Part shown: piece by piece, positions 10,010 through 19,917 of the stretch
Layout: every line of letters starts with the position of its first letter
Numbering within the stretch: the stretch's first letter is position 1
IMG/VR virus record: IMGVR_UViG_3300020477_000025
Coordinates: 1 to 58,346 of that record
DNA from: a virus
Direction: 5' to 3' (one strand)
Length of the DNA stretch: 58,346 bases
Notes under the pieces: generated by a model
Database searches by the model: none
Told to the model about the DNA's origin: nothing
Seen by the model: only the letters and a program-made list of their open reading frames with translations
Translations under genes and position numbers: made by a program

Positions 10010-11842
10010 ATGACAAAAAATATAGGCATAAATATTAACGAACGTCCGCGGCCAAGCAGGAGAACTCTGTTTCCAGAGACATTTAATCCTATTTTAAGAA
10101 ATGTTGCCACGTCAGACTCTTTGATGTATTCATCACAGCTTCACGAACCTTCTAGAATTGCTGCTCTTGAAAAAGTTGAAATCAATGATGATGCCATAAC
10201 GATTTCACTTTATATGGAGGATGAAAAAAACACATCTCTTAGGGTTGTTGCTGTTAATTCACTTATTTTCCACGACTTAAACTATGAAGAATTAGATGAG
10301 TCACAGCAAGCGGTATTTTTTCCGCTAGCTAGAAGGGGCTACAATTTTAATTACAGGGAGTTTCCGGAGGTTGTTCGCTCTACTGACCTAATTGTTGCCA
10401 GCGGCCACACAAAAATTAAATTTGATAATTTTGTAGCAAACGAAGATCTTAGTTTATTTTTTATTTTTTATAATGAAGGGCGATATCAAATTTACAGACA
10501 AGATATAATCATTGGCGGCGAAATATTAAAGCCAGCTTGGGTTGTTGATAAAACATATTTTAAAAAACGAAGAGAGGAATTTCTTTTTCAACCTTCTGTT
10601 TCTAATATGAAATTTTTGCAAGATAAGCAAGATAAAGTTTTGTTTTCTAAGATTCATTATACGCCAGATAGCCTAGGAAATATTAGGTTTGTGTTTGGTT
10701 TTGATATAAAAAGATACTTAGAGAATAACGTGGCATTCCCAGAATTAATTTCTTTTATAGATGACATGGATGCACTAGTTGATTATAAATGTTTAAGGTA
10801 TTGGATAGGTGATGACAAAAGCTTTTCTGTGTTCGATTCTAAATTTCCAAAAACATTAAATCTTCAAGTTGTTGAAGATATTGATCTTTTGGATGATGTG
10901 ATTTTGTTTAGTGGAGTAGATGATAGCGCTGAAAGAGGGAATTATAGTTATCACGTAAACTTGATTATAATGGATCCCACAATAGATGAGGCAGAAGAAA
11001 GAGTTAGATTATTAAAAAAATATCGGTATGAACTTTTGCATTATGAGGATTTAACAGACGCCGCAGATTTAACTTTGGGAAAAATAATATTTCTTTATCC
11101 TCAACGATTTCTTTTTTTAAAGGAAAGGATAGATAGTGCATCGGTTTTATCTAAAGAAATTACAATGAGGGTGGTTGCAACTATAAATGAAATAATCGAC
11201 AATATTCAATTTAGATTGCGAAGTATTAAGGGCTCTTCTGATCTTAATTATAAAACCGGCGGTGGCGAAACTGTTGTTGAACCTAAGCTTAGTTTAAACT
11301 CTGTTGAGCGAGCCCGCAGAGCGACAACGTTATACAAGACATATCTAAACATCGGCCTTCACGACTCAAAAGAGCTTAACATAATGTTTGATCAATTTAC
11401 GCCGAATACGCTTAATTCTCTTAGTTTTGAACAATTAGCACAATATGTTTCAATTGTGGAGGAAAATGTGATAACCTCTAGCATTAATATGTCACCCCCA
11501 GTTTCTGGTATTAAAACTTTCACCGAGAGCAGAAATGAATATGCTGATTATAAAACTGGCAGTTTTTACGTTGGTTCATCAATGGAACAACTGTGGGACA
11601 AAAAAGAGAGTTCTCAATATGTTATAGAAAAACCATACGAGTCCACAGTATATAAATTGAAATATTTAGCTAGTTATTTAAGTAGTGATATTGATGGCAG
11701 TTTAAGTATTCATTGTGAAGATTGGGTCGAAATTAATGGTGCTCAGGAAGCGTTACAGTTGAAATTTTTAGGAAACTTGCTGGTTAAAGTCGAGAGTCAA
11801 GAGAATATAAACAATAAATACTTTTTTGTAAGGGCGGTATAA
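10010..11842 (+). CDS. Hypothetical structural protein, 610 aa
   Basis: Not recognised. It starts 21 bases after the preceding stop, with GAGGAA about 14 bases upstream as a possible ribosome site. The protein is soluble, rich in Asp, Glu, Phe, Ile and Lys, with alternating hydrophobic residues suggesting mainly beta structure in the first 350 residues (for example LVDYKCLRYWIGDDKSF). A more helical stretch lies near residues 330-440. No signal peptide, membrane segment or catalytic motif is visible. It sits between Cys-rich structural genes in a run without internal terminators, so a tail or baseplate-associated virion component is the best guess from context only. Confidence 0.7.
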   Translation: MTKNIGININERPRPSRRTLFPETFNPILRNVATSDSLMYSSQLHEPSRIAALEKVEINDDAITISLYMEDEKNTSLRVVAVNSLIFHDLNYEELDESQQAVFFPLARRGYNFNYREFPEVVRSTDLIVASGHTKIKFDNFVANEDLSLFFIFYNEGRYQIYRQDIIIGGEILKPAWVVDKTYFKKRREEFLFQPSVSNMKFLQDKQDKVLFSKIHYTPDSLGNIRFVFGFDIKRYLENNVAFPELISFIDDMDALVDYKCLRYWIGDDKSFSVFDSKFPKTLNLQVVEDIDLLDDVILFSGVDDSAERGNYSYHVNLIIMDPTIDEAEERVRLLKKYRYELLHYEDLTDAADLTLGKIIFLYPQRFLFLKERIDSASVLSKEITMRVVATINEIIDNIQFRLRSIKGSSDLNYKTGGGETVVEPKLSLNSVERARRATTLYKTYLNIGLHDSKELNIMFDQFTPNTLNSLSFEQLAQYVSIVEENVITSSINMSPPVSGIKTFTESRNEYADYKTGSFYVGSSMEQLWDKKESSQYVIEKPYESTVYKLKYLASYLSSDIDGSLSIHCEDWVEINGAQEALQLKFLGNLLVKVESQENINNKYFFVRAV

Positions 11843-11845
11843 CAA

Positions 11846-14800
11846 ATGGCATTTCCAAGAGAATGGAGTCTTTGGTTTAAAAGAGAGGCGCTTAAAGAAG
11901 ATAAGCTCCGAAAGCCTTTTTATGATTTTAATTATGTAATATATCCTGTTGCCGAAGACACATTAGAGACTGTCGGCACCGCGCCGGTGTTCCCTAGTCA
12001 AAACAAGGGTGCCGAACCGTATAAATATAATACTCCAAAAAAATTAAAAGACTTAGGCTTATCCGGACCAGTGCTTGAAGCAGACAAAACTTACTACATG
12101 GTTATGAGACTTAGGAATCAGGGTACTAAAGTTTGGAAACAGGATAGCACAAGCGATGATCATGTGGCGCTGGGCCCAAATATTTCGACGGATGATGTAC
12201 ACTTGGCCGGCGGCCCACCAACTGGTGATATACTCGGTTGGAAAAATGGTGATGATTTTGTTCCTTTTGTGAACTTCGCGAAAAAAATAGCATGCCGGAA
12301 TGTGATCAAAGACGAAAAGAAGCGCGTTGCGTCTGTGTGCACTGAAGAGGGAGCAACAAACTTTCACAAACTCGGTCAAAAGACTCTCGTGCCGTACACC
12401 CCAGACTCTTTTGGTGCAATAGATATAAATTCATATGCAGGAAAAGACGTTGGCGGTACCGGCATCAGCACCCCAACTGGCGATGCTTTAAAACAAATTT
12501 CGACTATTTGTCGCAACCCAAATATGCCGAGGAAACAACTAGTCACGCTGGCCTCTAGTTTAAATCAATGTAACTACATTTTGAAATTTATGTTAACATT
12601 TTTGGAGCAAAATGATACTTATACGCAAGAAAATGGATTGTGGGATGCCCGTTCCGCCCTTCAACAGGGTTTGGTTGATTATAGTAAATGTCCCGCCGAT
12701 AAGCCCATAAACAAGATGAGTGATTTAAAAGCTGTTTTTTCTGAAGCTGGTCTTGCGACTGTGGTGCGGCAAATATGGATACACTATGAGAAGCTTTTAA
12801 AGGCCGGCTCGTCAAAACCGCTGTGGGCCCCTTCTTTGCACGATCCCTGTACTCATCCCGGTTGGGGCGCCCCTTTGGTTCTTGGAAAAAATTACCCAGA
12901 AGGTATGTTTTATTCTAAGGTTTTAAATGCCCCGTATGCAACTTTGGGACATTGTTTGGATACAAGTGCACCACCGCCGCCAAAGCTTAATAATAAGTGC
13001 GCCCCCGTGCCCGGGAAATCACATTCAAAATGTTCGGGAGACTCTGTGCCCAATTATATTGACCCAGACGACGGAGACGAGTACACCTATAACTTCAAGA
13101 ATTATCCAACTTATGCAACTTGTTTTGATCACAATGATTGTAATTCGGAATGTCATCAAAAGTGCTATTGGGCAAAAGCAGCCGACAAAGGCGGCATGGG
13201 AAATTTCAATGCCGCAGACAAGAAGGCCGTTATGAAGTGTAAGCAGGAATGTTTAGAAAATCCCGCGCAACTTACTTATGGCCGAGCCGCGGATTCAGCG
13301 CCGGCCATTAAACAAGAAATTCGATTTGACATACCAAAACTCCATTGCAAAAAAGAAAATAAGCTCAGCAAAAATGGCACATTCAGGTGGGTGGAGAAAG
13401 ATATTAATGCGGTTGATATAACCGGCGCTAAAATTAAAACCTCCATGGCCTTTGCTGGTTTTTATTTTAGAACTCCGACGCTAGAAAAACTTAAAGATTA
13501 TCAAACAAAAAATGATGATGAAAAAATACCGCCGCTTTTTTCTTTTGCAATGGATATGTTTTGGCCAAAAGGGAATAAAAAATATAAATTTAGTAATCCA
13601 AGCCTTAAAAAATTTAATTACGAAGTTCCAACAAAACAGTTTGTTGAGTGGCAAAACGCTAAAGATGAAGATGAAAAAGTTAATCACCCGGGCGATATAT
13701 TTTCTGAAAATGAAAGAATTTTCTTTCACATAAAGAAAAAGCCACCACCGCCAATAAAGCCTCCAGAACCGAATAGCAAGATTGGCGAAGAAGAATTACA
13801 AGTAGATAAGGATATTGATGAAAAAGACATATTCAATACAACAGATCTTTTTGTGCCTGTGTGGCACCTTATCAATATAGATAAACAAGATTGGCCCCCA
13901 TATGGTGAAACATATTTTATGACAGATCACTATTGTGGCCCAACAGAGGATGGCTTTATGATGGGGAGCATTGATGCCCTTACAATGGAGACCATGAGTG
14001 ATAAGTTTAGAAAATATACAAATTCTATATGGCAGGTTGCAAAAATACAACCCGGCGCCACACCACGCATGGCCTTTGATGTTGATTATCAAATTAGAAA
14101 AGGCATTGTACCCGAAGGTACAAACGCGGAAGAGGTATACAACAAAATCAATAATCGCAATACAGCGAAAACAAGAAAAATTTTAAAAGATTGGATAAAA
14201 ACAGTAACGGATGACAAAACTTTTTCAAAAGATGAAGTGCCATGGCTGGCTGGGAAAACATTCAAAAGCAAAAGATATCCACATTTAACTGATACCGGTG
14301 TAAAGAAATCACAACCCGGATATGTCGAGCCAGCTTCTGATTTCGAAATAGAAGATATATTGAAGGTTGAAGCTATAACGAGAAAAACATTTCCACACGG
14401 CTCGGATTATAAATCTTCGGACACTGATGAGAATCTATATTGCCAGCACCCATACAATACTGGAAAATATTCTCCAAGGAAAAAGTGTAGATCATATGGA
14501 GTTGTGACACCCGCAATAAAACAGCAGTTGACACAAGGGCAAAAAACTAAGTGCAAAAAGACTGGCTGCCCGCCCGGGTATAAATGTCAGTCTTCGGGGT
14601 GCATCTGGCAGCAGGACTCTAATATAGCAAAAATTATTAAATCTTCCGACTACATGGTACAAATATCTGGTATACAGCCCGGATATGATTTTGATGATTA
14701 TAAAATTGATTTGCCCGGATATAGAACATACGATTATAAAGGGGCAACCGGCCTTACGAGCAATGAAAAAGAAACGTGGATTACAAGGGAGATCTTGCCC

Positions 14801-16522
14801 GGGCCCGGTAAATTGAATTTAAAAGTTGGTGATGAGATTGACAGAGTAATCTGGGGACAAAGCAATGAATATCAAAATTGGAAACCGTCTGTCGAAGTAG
14901 TCGAAGCAACGTTACCGTTTATCAAAGGGAGTGTCGATATATACAACGAAGAGGGGATAGATTATTTAATAAAGAACACAAAAGAAGCTCGCTACCCAAT
15001 GCTTAAGAAAAATATTAAATGGAGCAATCCAAATCCCAAGTCAATTGGTTTTCCAGCACGCCCAACATTTAGGCTCTCAGAGCCCCCCATCATTAGCACG
15101 CTTATTGAAATTGTTGATTCTATGGAAAATAATGACAATTGGCATTATGACATGAATTTCACATATAAACCGTGGGATAGAAATAGAAAGCCAATTAACT
15201 CATATTTGCAAGAAATGGATGTTGAGCCACATCTCATTGCAGTAGATAAATGCCAAGAAAATATTCTTAAAATATCAGAGGCTTCGGAACATTTATTGCC
15301 ATATGCTTATGAAAATGAAAAATATAAAGGAAACCCCAGTGATATGGGGAATATTAGTGATTGTAAACCAGTTAAACATGACACATCCGTGATTAGTGTT
15401 TCAAATAATATTATAGATAAAATTAATAAAACGGTTGATTTTAATAAAAATGCAACTTTATATAATGAAGTTACATTTGATATGAAAAATGATAAATATG
15501 ATACGCCTGTGCGTTCATTTTTGTTTTCCAACTTAAGCGAAGCTGAGAGGAAGGCTATATTTTATCACGTCGCCTCCGCAGATCATTCGGAAGAAGAGGT
15601 TGCCACCAAGACCTCTCTTATTTCAGAGCACAAAGGAAGCTTGAATTACGGCAATAGACCATATTTCTATCTTTCCAGAAATTATTCAACCGAAAAGATA
15701 ACGAACACCAATGTTAATAAGGGTATAGTAGAAGAAGATCTAATTTCTGCATGGCAATCGCCTACAAAAATTTCCGCTGCAACACTTTTAGACGACTCAA
15801 TTAAAGAAACAAAAGACGGTTGGGAATTAAATAATATAAAACTTAAAAAAGAATGGTTCCGTGATTATGGGGAACTTTCCGCCGGCAAATTGGCGAATTA
15901 TGAAGTAGTGGCTTATAAGCTTGTTAAATCAGGCACAAAAACAAAATCAAAAGTCAGTCAGGGCACCTTCGGCGCGTATGAACAAACCGGCGATCCAATT
16001 TATATTTACCCCAGCTTTGAAAAAGATGAAAAGAAGAGAATTATAAATTATATTGATACACAGGTAAAGTTGGGCAAAATGTATGAGTACGACTTGTATG
16101 CTGTAATGTTGGTATACGGCACCAAATATAAATATGTAAATCCCCAATTGGGCAGGGAATATAAGACTCACGAAGTTAATGGTGAAGAATTCAATGTCGA
16201 TTTAAAAGATAATTGGCAAGCGTATGTTAACGATATAAATAAAACACCAAGTGAGATACATCCAATTTACAGCAAACAACAGGTACTGCTCGGTGCCGGC
16301 GCAACCGGCGCTGTCGTAACAACTAAAAACAAAAATGATGTAAAATTGCAACAAAGAATAAAGGAGGGTCAAGTCAAAGACTGGAATTCGGGCCCAACTG
16401 CACAAGGTGTGGCTCATAAGTTTGAGTATGTGCATAATTATGCAATATCATCTTATGTGCAATCTAGACCTCATTTGGCTATATATGAAGTGCCACTATT
16501 AAGGAGACCTTTTAAGAAATGA
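11846..16522 (+). CDS. Very large Cys-rich structural protein, 1,558 aa
   Basis: Not assigned to a family. It begins three bases after the previous stop, and its own stop overlaps the next ATG (ATGA). Several Cys clusters are visible: one around residues 390-480 (CFDHNDCNSECHQKC, CKQECL) and one around residues 905-925 (CKKTGCPPGYKCQSSGC). A short proline linker (KKKPPPPIKPPEP) near residue 635 separates an N-terminal half from the remainder. The composition (Lys, Asp, Tyr, Pro, Asn) and lack of membrane segments fit a large multi-domain virion protein. The spaced Cys pattern suggests disulfide-stabilised or metal-bound mini-domains like those in the gene at 8477. Tail-fibre or baseplate accessory is inferred from the neighbours. 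Confidence 0.72.
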   Translation: MAFPREWSLWFKREALKEDKLRKPFYDFNYVIYPVAEDTLETVGTAPVFPSQNKGAEPYKYNTPKKLKDLGLSGPVLEADKTYYMVMRLRNQGTKVWKQDSTSDDHVALGPNISTDDVHLAGGPPTGDILGWKNGDDFVPFVNFAKKIACRNVIKDEKKRVASVCTEEGATNFHKLGQKTLVPYTPDSFGAIDINSYAGKDVGGTGISTPTGDALKQISTICRNPNMPRKQLVTLASSLNQCNYILKFMLTFLEQNDTYTQENGLWDARSALQQGLVDYSKCPADKPINKMSDLKAVFSEAGLATVVRQIWIHYEKLLKAGSSKPLWAPSLHDPCTHPGWGAPLVLGKNYPEGMFYSKVLNAPYATLGHCLDTSAPPPPKLNNKCAPVPGKSHSKCSGDSVPNYIDPDDGDEYTYNFKNYPTYATCFDHNDCNSECHQKCYWAKAADKGGMGNFNAADKKAVMKCKQECLENPAQLTYGRAADSAPAIKQEIRFDIPKLHCKKENKLSKNGTFRWVEKDINAVDITGAKIKTSMAFAGFYFRTPTLEKLKDYQTKNDDEKIPPLFSFAMDMFWPKGNKKYKFSNPSLKKFNYEVPTKQFVEWQNAKDEDEKVNHPGDIFSENERIFFHIKKKPPPPIKPPEPNSKIGEEELQVDKDIDEKDIFNTTDLFVPVWHLINIDKQDWPPYGETYFMTDHYCGPTEDGFMMGSIDALTMETMSDKFRKYTNSIWQVAKIQPGATPRMAFDVDYQIRKGIVPEGTNAEEVYNKINNRNTAKTRKILKDWIKTVTDDKTFSKDEVPWLAGKTFKSKRYPHLTDTGVKKSQPGYVEPASDFEIEDILKVEAITRKTFPHGSDYKSSDTDENLYCQHPYNTGKYSPRKKCRSYGVVTPAIKQQLTQGQKTKCKKTGCPPGYKCQSSGCIWQQDSNIAKIIKSSDYMVQISGIQPGYDFDDYKIDLPGYRTYDYKGATGLTSNEKETWITREILPGPGKLNLKVGDEIDRVIWGQSNEYQNWKPSVEVVEATLPFIKGSVDIYNEEGIDYLIKNTKEARYPMLKKNIKWSNPNPKSIGFPARPTFRLSEPPIISTLIEIVDSMENNDNWHYDMNFTYKPWDRNRKPINSYLQEMDVEPHLIAVDKCQENILKISEASEHLLPYAYENEKYKGNPSDMGNISDCKPVKHDTSVISVSNNIIDKINKTVDFNKNATLYNEVTFDMKNDKYDTPVRSFLFSNLSEAERKAIFYHVASADHSEEEVATKTSLISEHKGSLNYGNRPYFYLSRNYSTEKITNTNVNKGIVEEDLISAWQSPTKISAATLLDDSIKETKDGWELNNIKLKKEWFRDYGELSAGKLANYEVVAYKLVKSGTKTKSKVSQGTFGAYEQTGDPIYIYPSFEKDEKKRIINYIDTQVKLGKMYEYDLYAVMLVYGTKYKYVNPQLGREYKTHEVNGEEFNVDLKDNWQAYVNDINKTPSEIHPIYSKQQVLLGAGATGAVVTTKNKNDVKLQQRIKEGQVKDWNSGPTAQGVAHKFEYVHNYAISSYVQSRPHLAIYEVPLLRRPFKK

Positions 16523-17568
16523 CAACGAAGTACAAAGAGTGTGGTGCTTGTTATCCGGGTACAGATGGCTACGGCTACGGCGGCGGCCTCACGGCTATTA
16601 GCATCGAAGGTCCGCCCTTGTCGCCGCTTGTTGAAGTTATTCCCTATGCTTACGTAAATAATAAAATATTATTTTTATTTCAAAAGAAAGAGGGTTTACA
16701 AAAAATTAAAATAGCTAAAGAATTTAAAGAAGAGTACAAGGCGTCGTTTGAGGCACAACATTCGACGACGGCTGCTGAGACACTACAAAAAGACGAATTG
16801 TATTTTGGATGTACTACGATATCTGGCCTTAGTGCCGATAGGTGTCCCGTTAAAGAATATGTAATTTATAAAACTTCTGGTCAAAGACCCTTGTCGTTTT
16901 TTGACTTTGGCGCACAATATGATACTGTCGACCGCGACGACGGCGCTTATATTGATGAAATTCAGCCGAATAAAAAATATTTTTACATTTTCAGGGCAAT
17001 AAGTGTTGGAAAAGAACAAAAGTCTTATCCAGATTTAGTTTATTCAGTTGAACTGATTGATGAGGGCGGCGTAATATTTCCGTCGATAGAGATATTAGAT
17101 TTCAGCAAAGGGCGAGAACATAAAAAATCCATTATTTTTAATAAAAGATTAAAAGTAAAGCCGGCATTTTTGCAAGCGGCGCCAAACCCGCAGAAGACCA
17201 TACAGAAATATGCGGGAGGTCAACCTGTTGCTTCTATGCCCGGTGACTTGGGATATGAAGACAAGAGTACATTTATCAATAAAGATGATCCAAGAAGTGA
17301 AAGATATCCCAAATTTAAATTTAGGATAATTTCTAACAGTTCACAGAAAAAAGTTGATATTAATATTTTTATGAGAAAGATGGTTGAATTTAAATCTGTA
17401 AGCGAGGCGTATGATTTTAAATATGTAAAAAATAAAGATGGCTCAAGTAAATTTACATCAAAAAAGCCGACAGAAGAAATGAAAGAGGAGCGCAGAAAAA
17501 AATTACAAGGACAATTGTTGACCGGCCTATGGGAAAAAATAATTTCTTGGGATGATGACGGTTTATAA
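16519..17568 (+). CDS. Hypothetical structural protein, 349 aa
   Basis: Not recognised. It starts by ATGA overlap with the 1,558-aa gene, indicating translational coupling. The N-terminus has a Cys/Gly/Tyr-rich stretch (CGACYPGTDGYGYGGGL) followed by what looks like a fibronectin-III-like beta domain, residues about 30-185 (YVIYKTSGQRPLSFFDFG, then YFYIFRAISVG). The C-terminal part is Lys/Glu-rich and probably helical. It is the last gene before a 63-base gap carrying a promoter-like motif, so it closes one transcription unit. Virion protein inferred from context. Confidence 0.65.
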   Translation: MTTKYKECGACYPGTDGYGYGGGLTAISIEGPPLSPLVEVIPYAYVNNKILFLFQKKEGLQKIKIAKEFKEEYKASFEAQHSTTAAETLQKDELYFGCTTISGLSADRCPVKEYVIYKTSGQRPLSFFDFGAQYDTVDRDDGAYIDEIQPNKKYFYIFRAISVGKEQKSYPDLVYSVELIDEGGVIFPSIEILDFSKGREHKKSIIFNKRLKVKPAFLQAAPNPQKTIQKYAGGQPVASMPGDLGYEDKSTFINKDDPRSERYPKFKFRIISNSSQKKVDINIFMRKMVEFKSVSEAYDFKYVKNKDGSSKFTSKKPTEEMKEERRKKLQGQLLTGLWEKIISWDDDGL

Positions 17569-17602
17569 TAATACTTATAAAAAAGGGATTTTCTGTTAAA
17601 AT

Positions 17603-17616
17603 ACTATTTATAATAG
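17603..17616 (+). promoter_or_regulatory. Candidate late-promoter motif ACTATTTATAATAG
   Basis: The core ACTATTTAT lies in a 63-base gap 20 bases before the next start codon. The same core precedes the genes at 36829, 37399, 40750 and 45320. A GGGAG ribosome site follows immediately, so any transcript would have a very short leader. Role inferred from recurrence in intergenic gaps on the coding strand. Confidence 0.45.
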
Positions 17617-17631
17617 CTTGGGAGAAAAAAG

Positions 17632-18618
17632 ATGGCATTTTTAGACAATGAAGGAAGTGTTACTATTGACGCAGTGCTAACAGTCGCTGGCCGAAAAAGA
17701 CTAGCTGCAGGCGACGGCACTTTTAATATTTCGGCGTTTGCATTAGGGGATGACGAGATTAACTACACATTATATAATTCTGATCATTCTCAAGGAAGTG
17801 CGTATTATGATTTAAATATTTTAAAAACTCCAGTAATGGAAGCGTTTTCAAACACTGGTGCGTCTTTAAAGCATAAGCTATTAACTATTCCCAGACAAGA
17901 CATTTTATATTTGCCAACTCTAAGAATCAATACAAATGCTTCAAGCAAAGGCGCCGGCGATGCTGGCAAGCCGCTAGCGTCGACGCCCAACACAGACATG
18001 TACGTGGTTTTGTGCACAAAAAATGCATATGATGCGTATACTACTTTACCAGACGGATTTATTGACGGCCGCGATGCAAGCAAGGCGTCGGCAGCTACGC
18101 AATTGATTACGCTTGATCAGGGCATCGATAGTGCCACAATTGATCAGGGCTCTTGGGAAACTAGAGTAGAGGATGATTTAAATGAAAATCAGTTTATCAT
18201 TCAAGCAGATGAGAGGTTCGCGAGGATTTTAACTCCCGGCGCCGGTGGCGCTGGTGGAAACGACGCCGCGTATAGTTTTATTGACGAGGATAATATTGCT
18301 ACTTATTACGCGGTAGATCCATCTTATTATCAAAAGGGGTATCCAAGCTTAGATGAAAATGCCTCTGTTATTGCAGGCCCCAGAGGCACAAGGTTTTCAT
18401 TTGGCTGCCGATGCTCTGCTTTATTAAGAAATAAGAATACGTTATTTACTAAGTTTGGTGGGACTATTGCTGGTTTCTGGTCAGATACTGGCGCAACAAC
18501 TACAACCATACAGGGAAGTACTGCTGCCAAGTACTTAGATTCCACTATTCGTGTTATGGGCAACAAGACTGGGATTGCTTTAGACGTTCCAGTTAGATTT
18601 ATTAGAGAAGATGATTAA
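17632..18618 (+). CDS. Structural protein with shared DDEI-type N-terminal module, 328 aa
   Basis: It starts after GGGAG at good spacing, behind a promoter-like motif. Residues about 9-45 contain VLTVAGRKRLAAG and FALGDDEINY, clearly related to the N-terminus of the 503-aa gene at 8477. The later part is Ala/Gly/Thr/Asp-rich with short beta-like strands. No signal peptide or membrane segment is seen. The shared module may be an attachment domain that lets otherwise different virion proteins dock at the same place; this is inference. No enzymatic motif is present. It leads a set of three structural genes up to 21495. Confidence 0.72.
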   Translation: MAFLDNEGSVTIDAVLTVAGRKRLAAGDGTFNISAFALGDDEINYTLYNSDHSQGSAYYDLNILKTPVMEAFSNTGASLKHKLLTIPRQDILYLPTLRINTNASSKGAGDAGKPLASTPNTDMYVVLCTKNAYDAYTTLPDGFIDGRDASKASAATQLITLDQGIDSATIDQGSWETRVEDDLNENQFIIQADERFARILTPGAGGAGGNDAAYSFIDEDNIATYYAVDPSYYQKGYPSLDENASVIAGPRGTRFSFGCRCSALLRNKNTLFTKFGGTIAGFWSDTGATTTTIQGSTAAKYLDSTIRVMGNKTGIALDVPVRFIREDD

Positions 18619-18631
18619 GCGGAGATAAATA

Positions 18632-19906
18632 ATGGCTACAACATTTAAAGTTTTAACAAAAGAAGATATTACAGCAACAAAAACTCTTTTACACGAGATG
18701 ATTCCTTTAACCGGAAGTATTGTTTCTGGTACGTATAATAAGGGCGGCTTGTCTAGTGCGCTAGCGCTCGGCAGCGAATATAACATTAAGACCTACGGGC
18801 ACGGAATGTTTCAATCGGTTTATGATTATCCACACCTGAGTTCTTCGGCAAATCATCTTTTTGATATGACAATTGGGCTTTGGTCTGGCGGCGATTTTGC
18901 AACAGGTAGTAGCGGCGGCTATGTTATTGGTAAAATGCAACCATTGACGGGCGCAGAAGATAAGCACAATATTTATTCACAAATGGCTCAGCTTTTAGTG
19001 GGTCACGATCATACTGGCAATATTAAACCATTTGATCATTCTGGTGCCATTACAAGCTCGCAGGGTGAGAAGATTCATTCCGCTGTTTTCTTAAACTTTT
19101 CACGACTTTTGACAAAAGATGAGATTAAGAAGGGAAGCTTTACAATGGTGGTGGGAACTTCATCATATTTTACTCCTGCAAAGGGCCCATGGGGCACCGC
19201 TGACGACGCGCTAATTTATATTTCCGATTATGGTGCAGCAACTAATTTTAAAACCAATTCACCAGCGGGCGAATATGGCATTCTTTATAGATCTGATTCT
19301 TCTAATACAGCCGTGAATGCTGATGATGCGATTCAGCACAATAGAGTTGGCTTGATTTACTATCAGGCCGGCGTCGTTGTTTTGGAAGGCTCTTCTTCTA
19401 TGGCAACAGCAAGCATTCCTCTGTGGCAAGGTCGCTTGAATCCCACAACGGCCGTTGTATCTGAGATCAACGGCGCCGGCGCTCCCGTTTTTACAGGGTT
19501 TTTAACAGCTTCAATTTCTGGCGTTAGCTCTAGTGGTATAGGAAATTCTAGCGGCTACTGGGATTGGGAACAAACGATGGTTTCTGCTACGATTGATCAG
19601 GCTTGTAATGGAATAAGACACAGAATTAGAAATATTGAATTTCAAAATACGACAGAGTTAAATTCGACAATATATTTCTGTCGCGCCGGCCACAACGAAT
19701 TTAACTATAGTAGCAATACAACTTACCTTTCCGCTAGTGAAATTAGGGTGAAAGATGGCAAAGCTAAGAATCCGCCCGTTACGTTTCCCACTACAGTTGG
19801 TTTATATTCCAACGACGGTGAGTTAATGGCCGTTAGTAAGCTGTCTGAGCCGCTGAGAAAAGATCCTTCTATTGATTTTACAATTAGAGTACGGCTAGAC
19901 TACTAG
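18632..19906 (+). CDS. Structural protein, paralogous C-terminus with next gene, 424 aa
   Basis: It begins 13 bases after the previous stop with GGAG upstream. The body is Ser/Gly/Thr-rich with alternating hydrophobic residues, as in beta-rich virion proteins. The last 90 or so residues (FQNTTELNSTIYF, HNEFNYSSNTTYLSAS, then VGLYSNDGELMAVSKLSEP and a terminal acidic beta strand) align with the C-terminus of the following gene product. The two therefore appear to be duplicated and diverged subunits or domains. Function unknown; tail or fibre assembly component by context. Confidence 0.72.
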   Translation: MATTFKVLTKEDITATKTLLHEMIPLTGSIVSGTYNKGGLSSALALGSEYNIKTYGHGMFQSVYDYPHLSSSANHLFDMTIGLWSGGDFATGSSGGYVIGKMQPLTGAEDKHNIYSQMAQLLVGHDHTGNIKPFDHSGAITSSQGEKIHSAVFLNFSRLLTKDEIKKGSFTMVVGTSSYFTPAKGPWGTADDALIYISDYGAATNFKTNSPAGEYGILYRSDSSNTAVNADDAIQHNRVGLIYYQAGVVVLEGSSSMATASIPLWQGRLNPTTAVVSEINGAGAPVFTGFLTASISGVSSSGIGNSSGYWDWEQTMVSATIDQACNGIRHRIRNIEFQNTTELNSTIYFCRAGHNEFNYSSNTTYLSASEIRVKDGKAKNPPVTFPTTVGLYSNDGELMAVSKLSEPLRKDPSIDFTIRVRLDY

Positions 19907-19917
19907 AGGAAGGTGGC

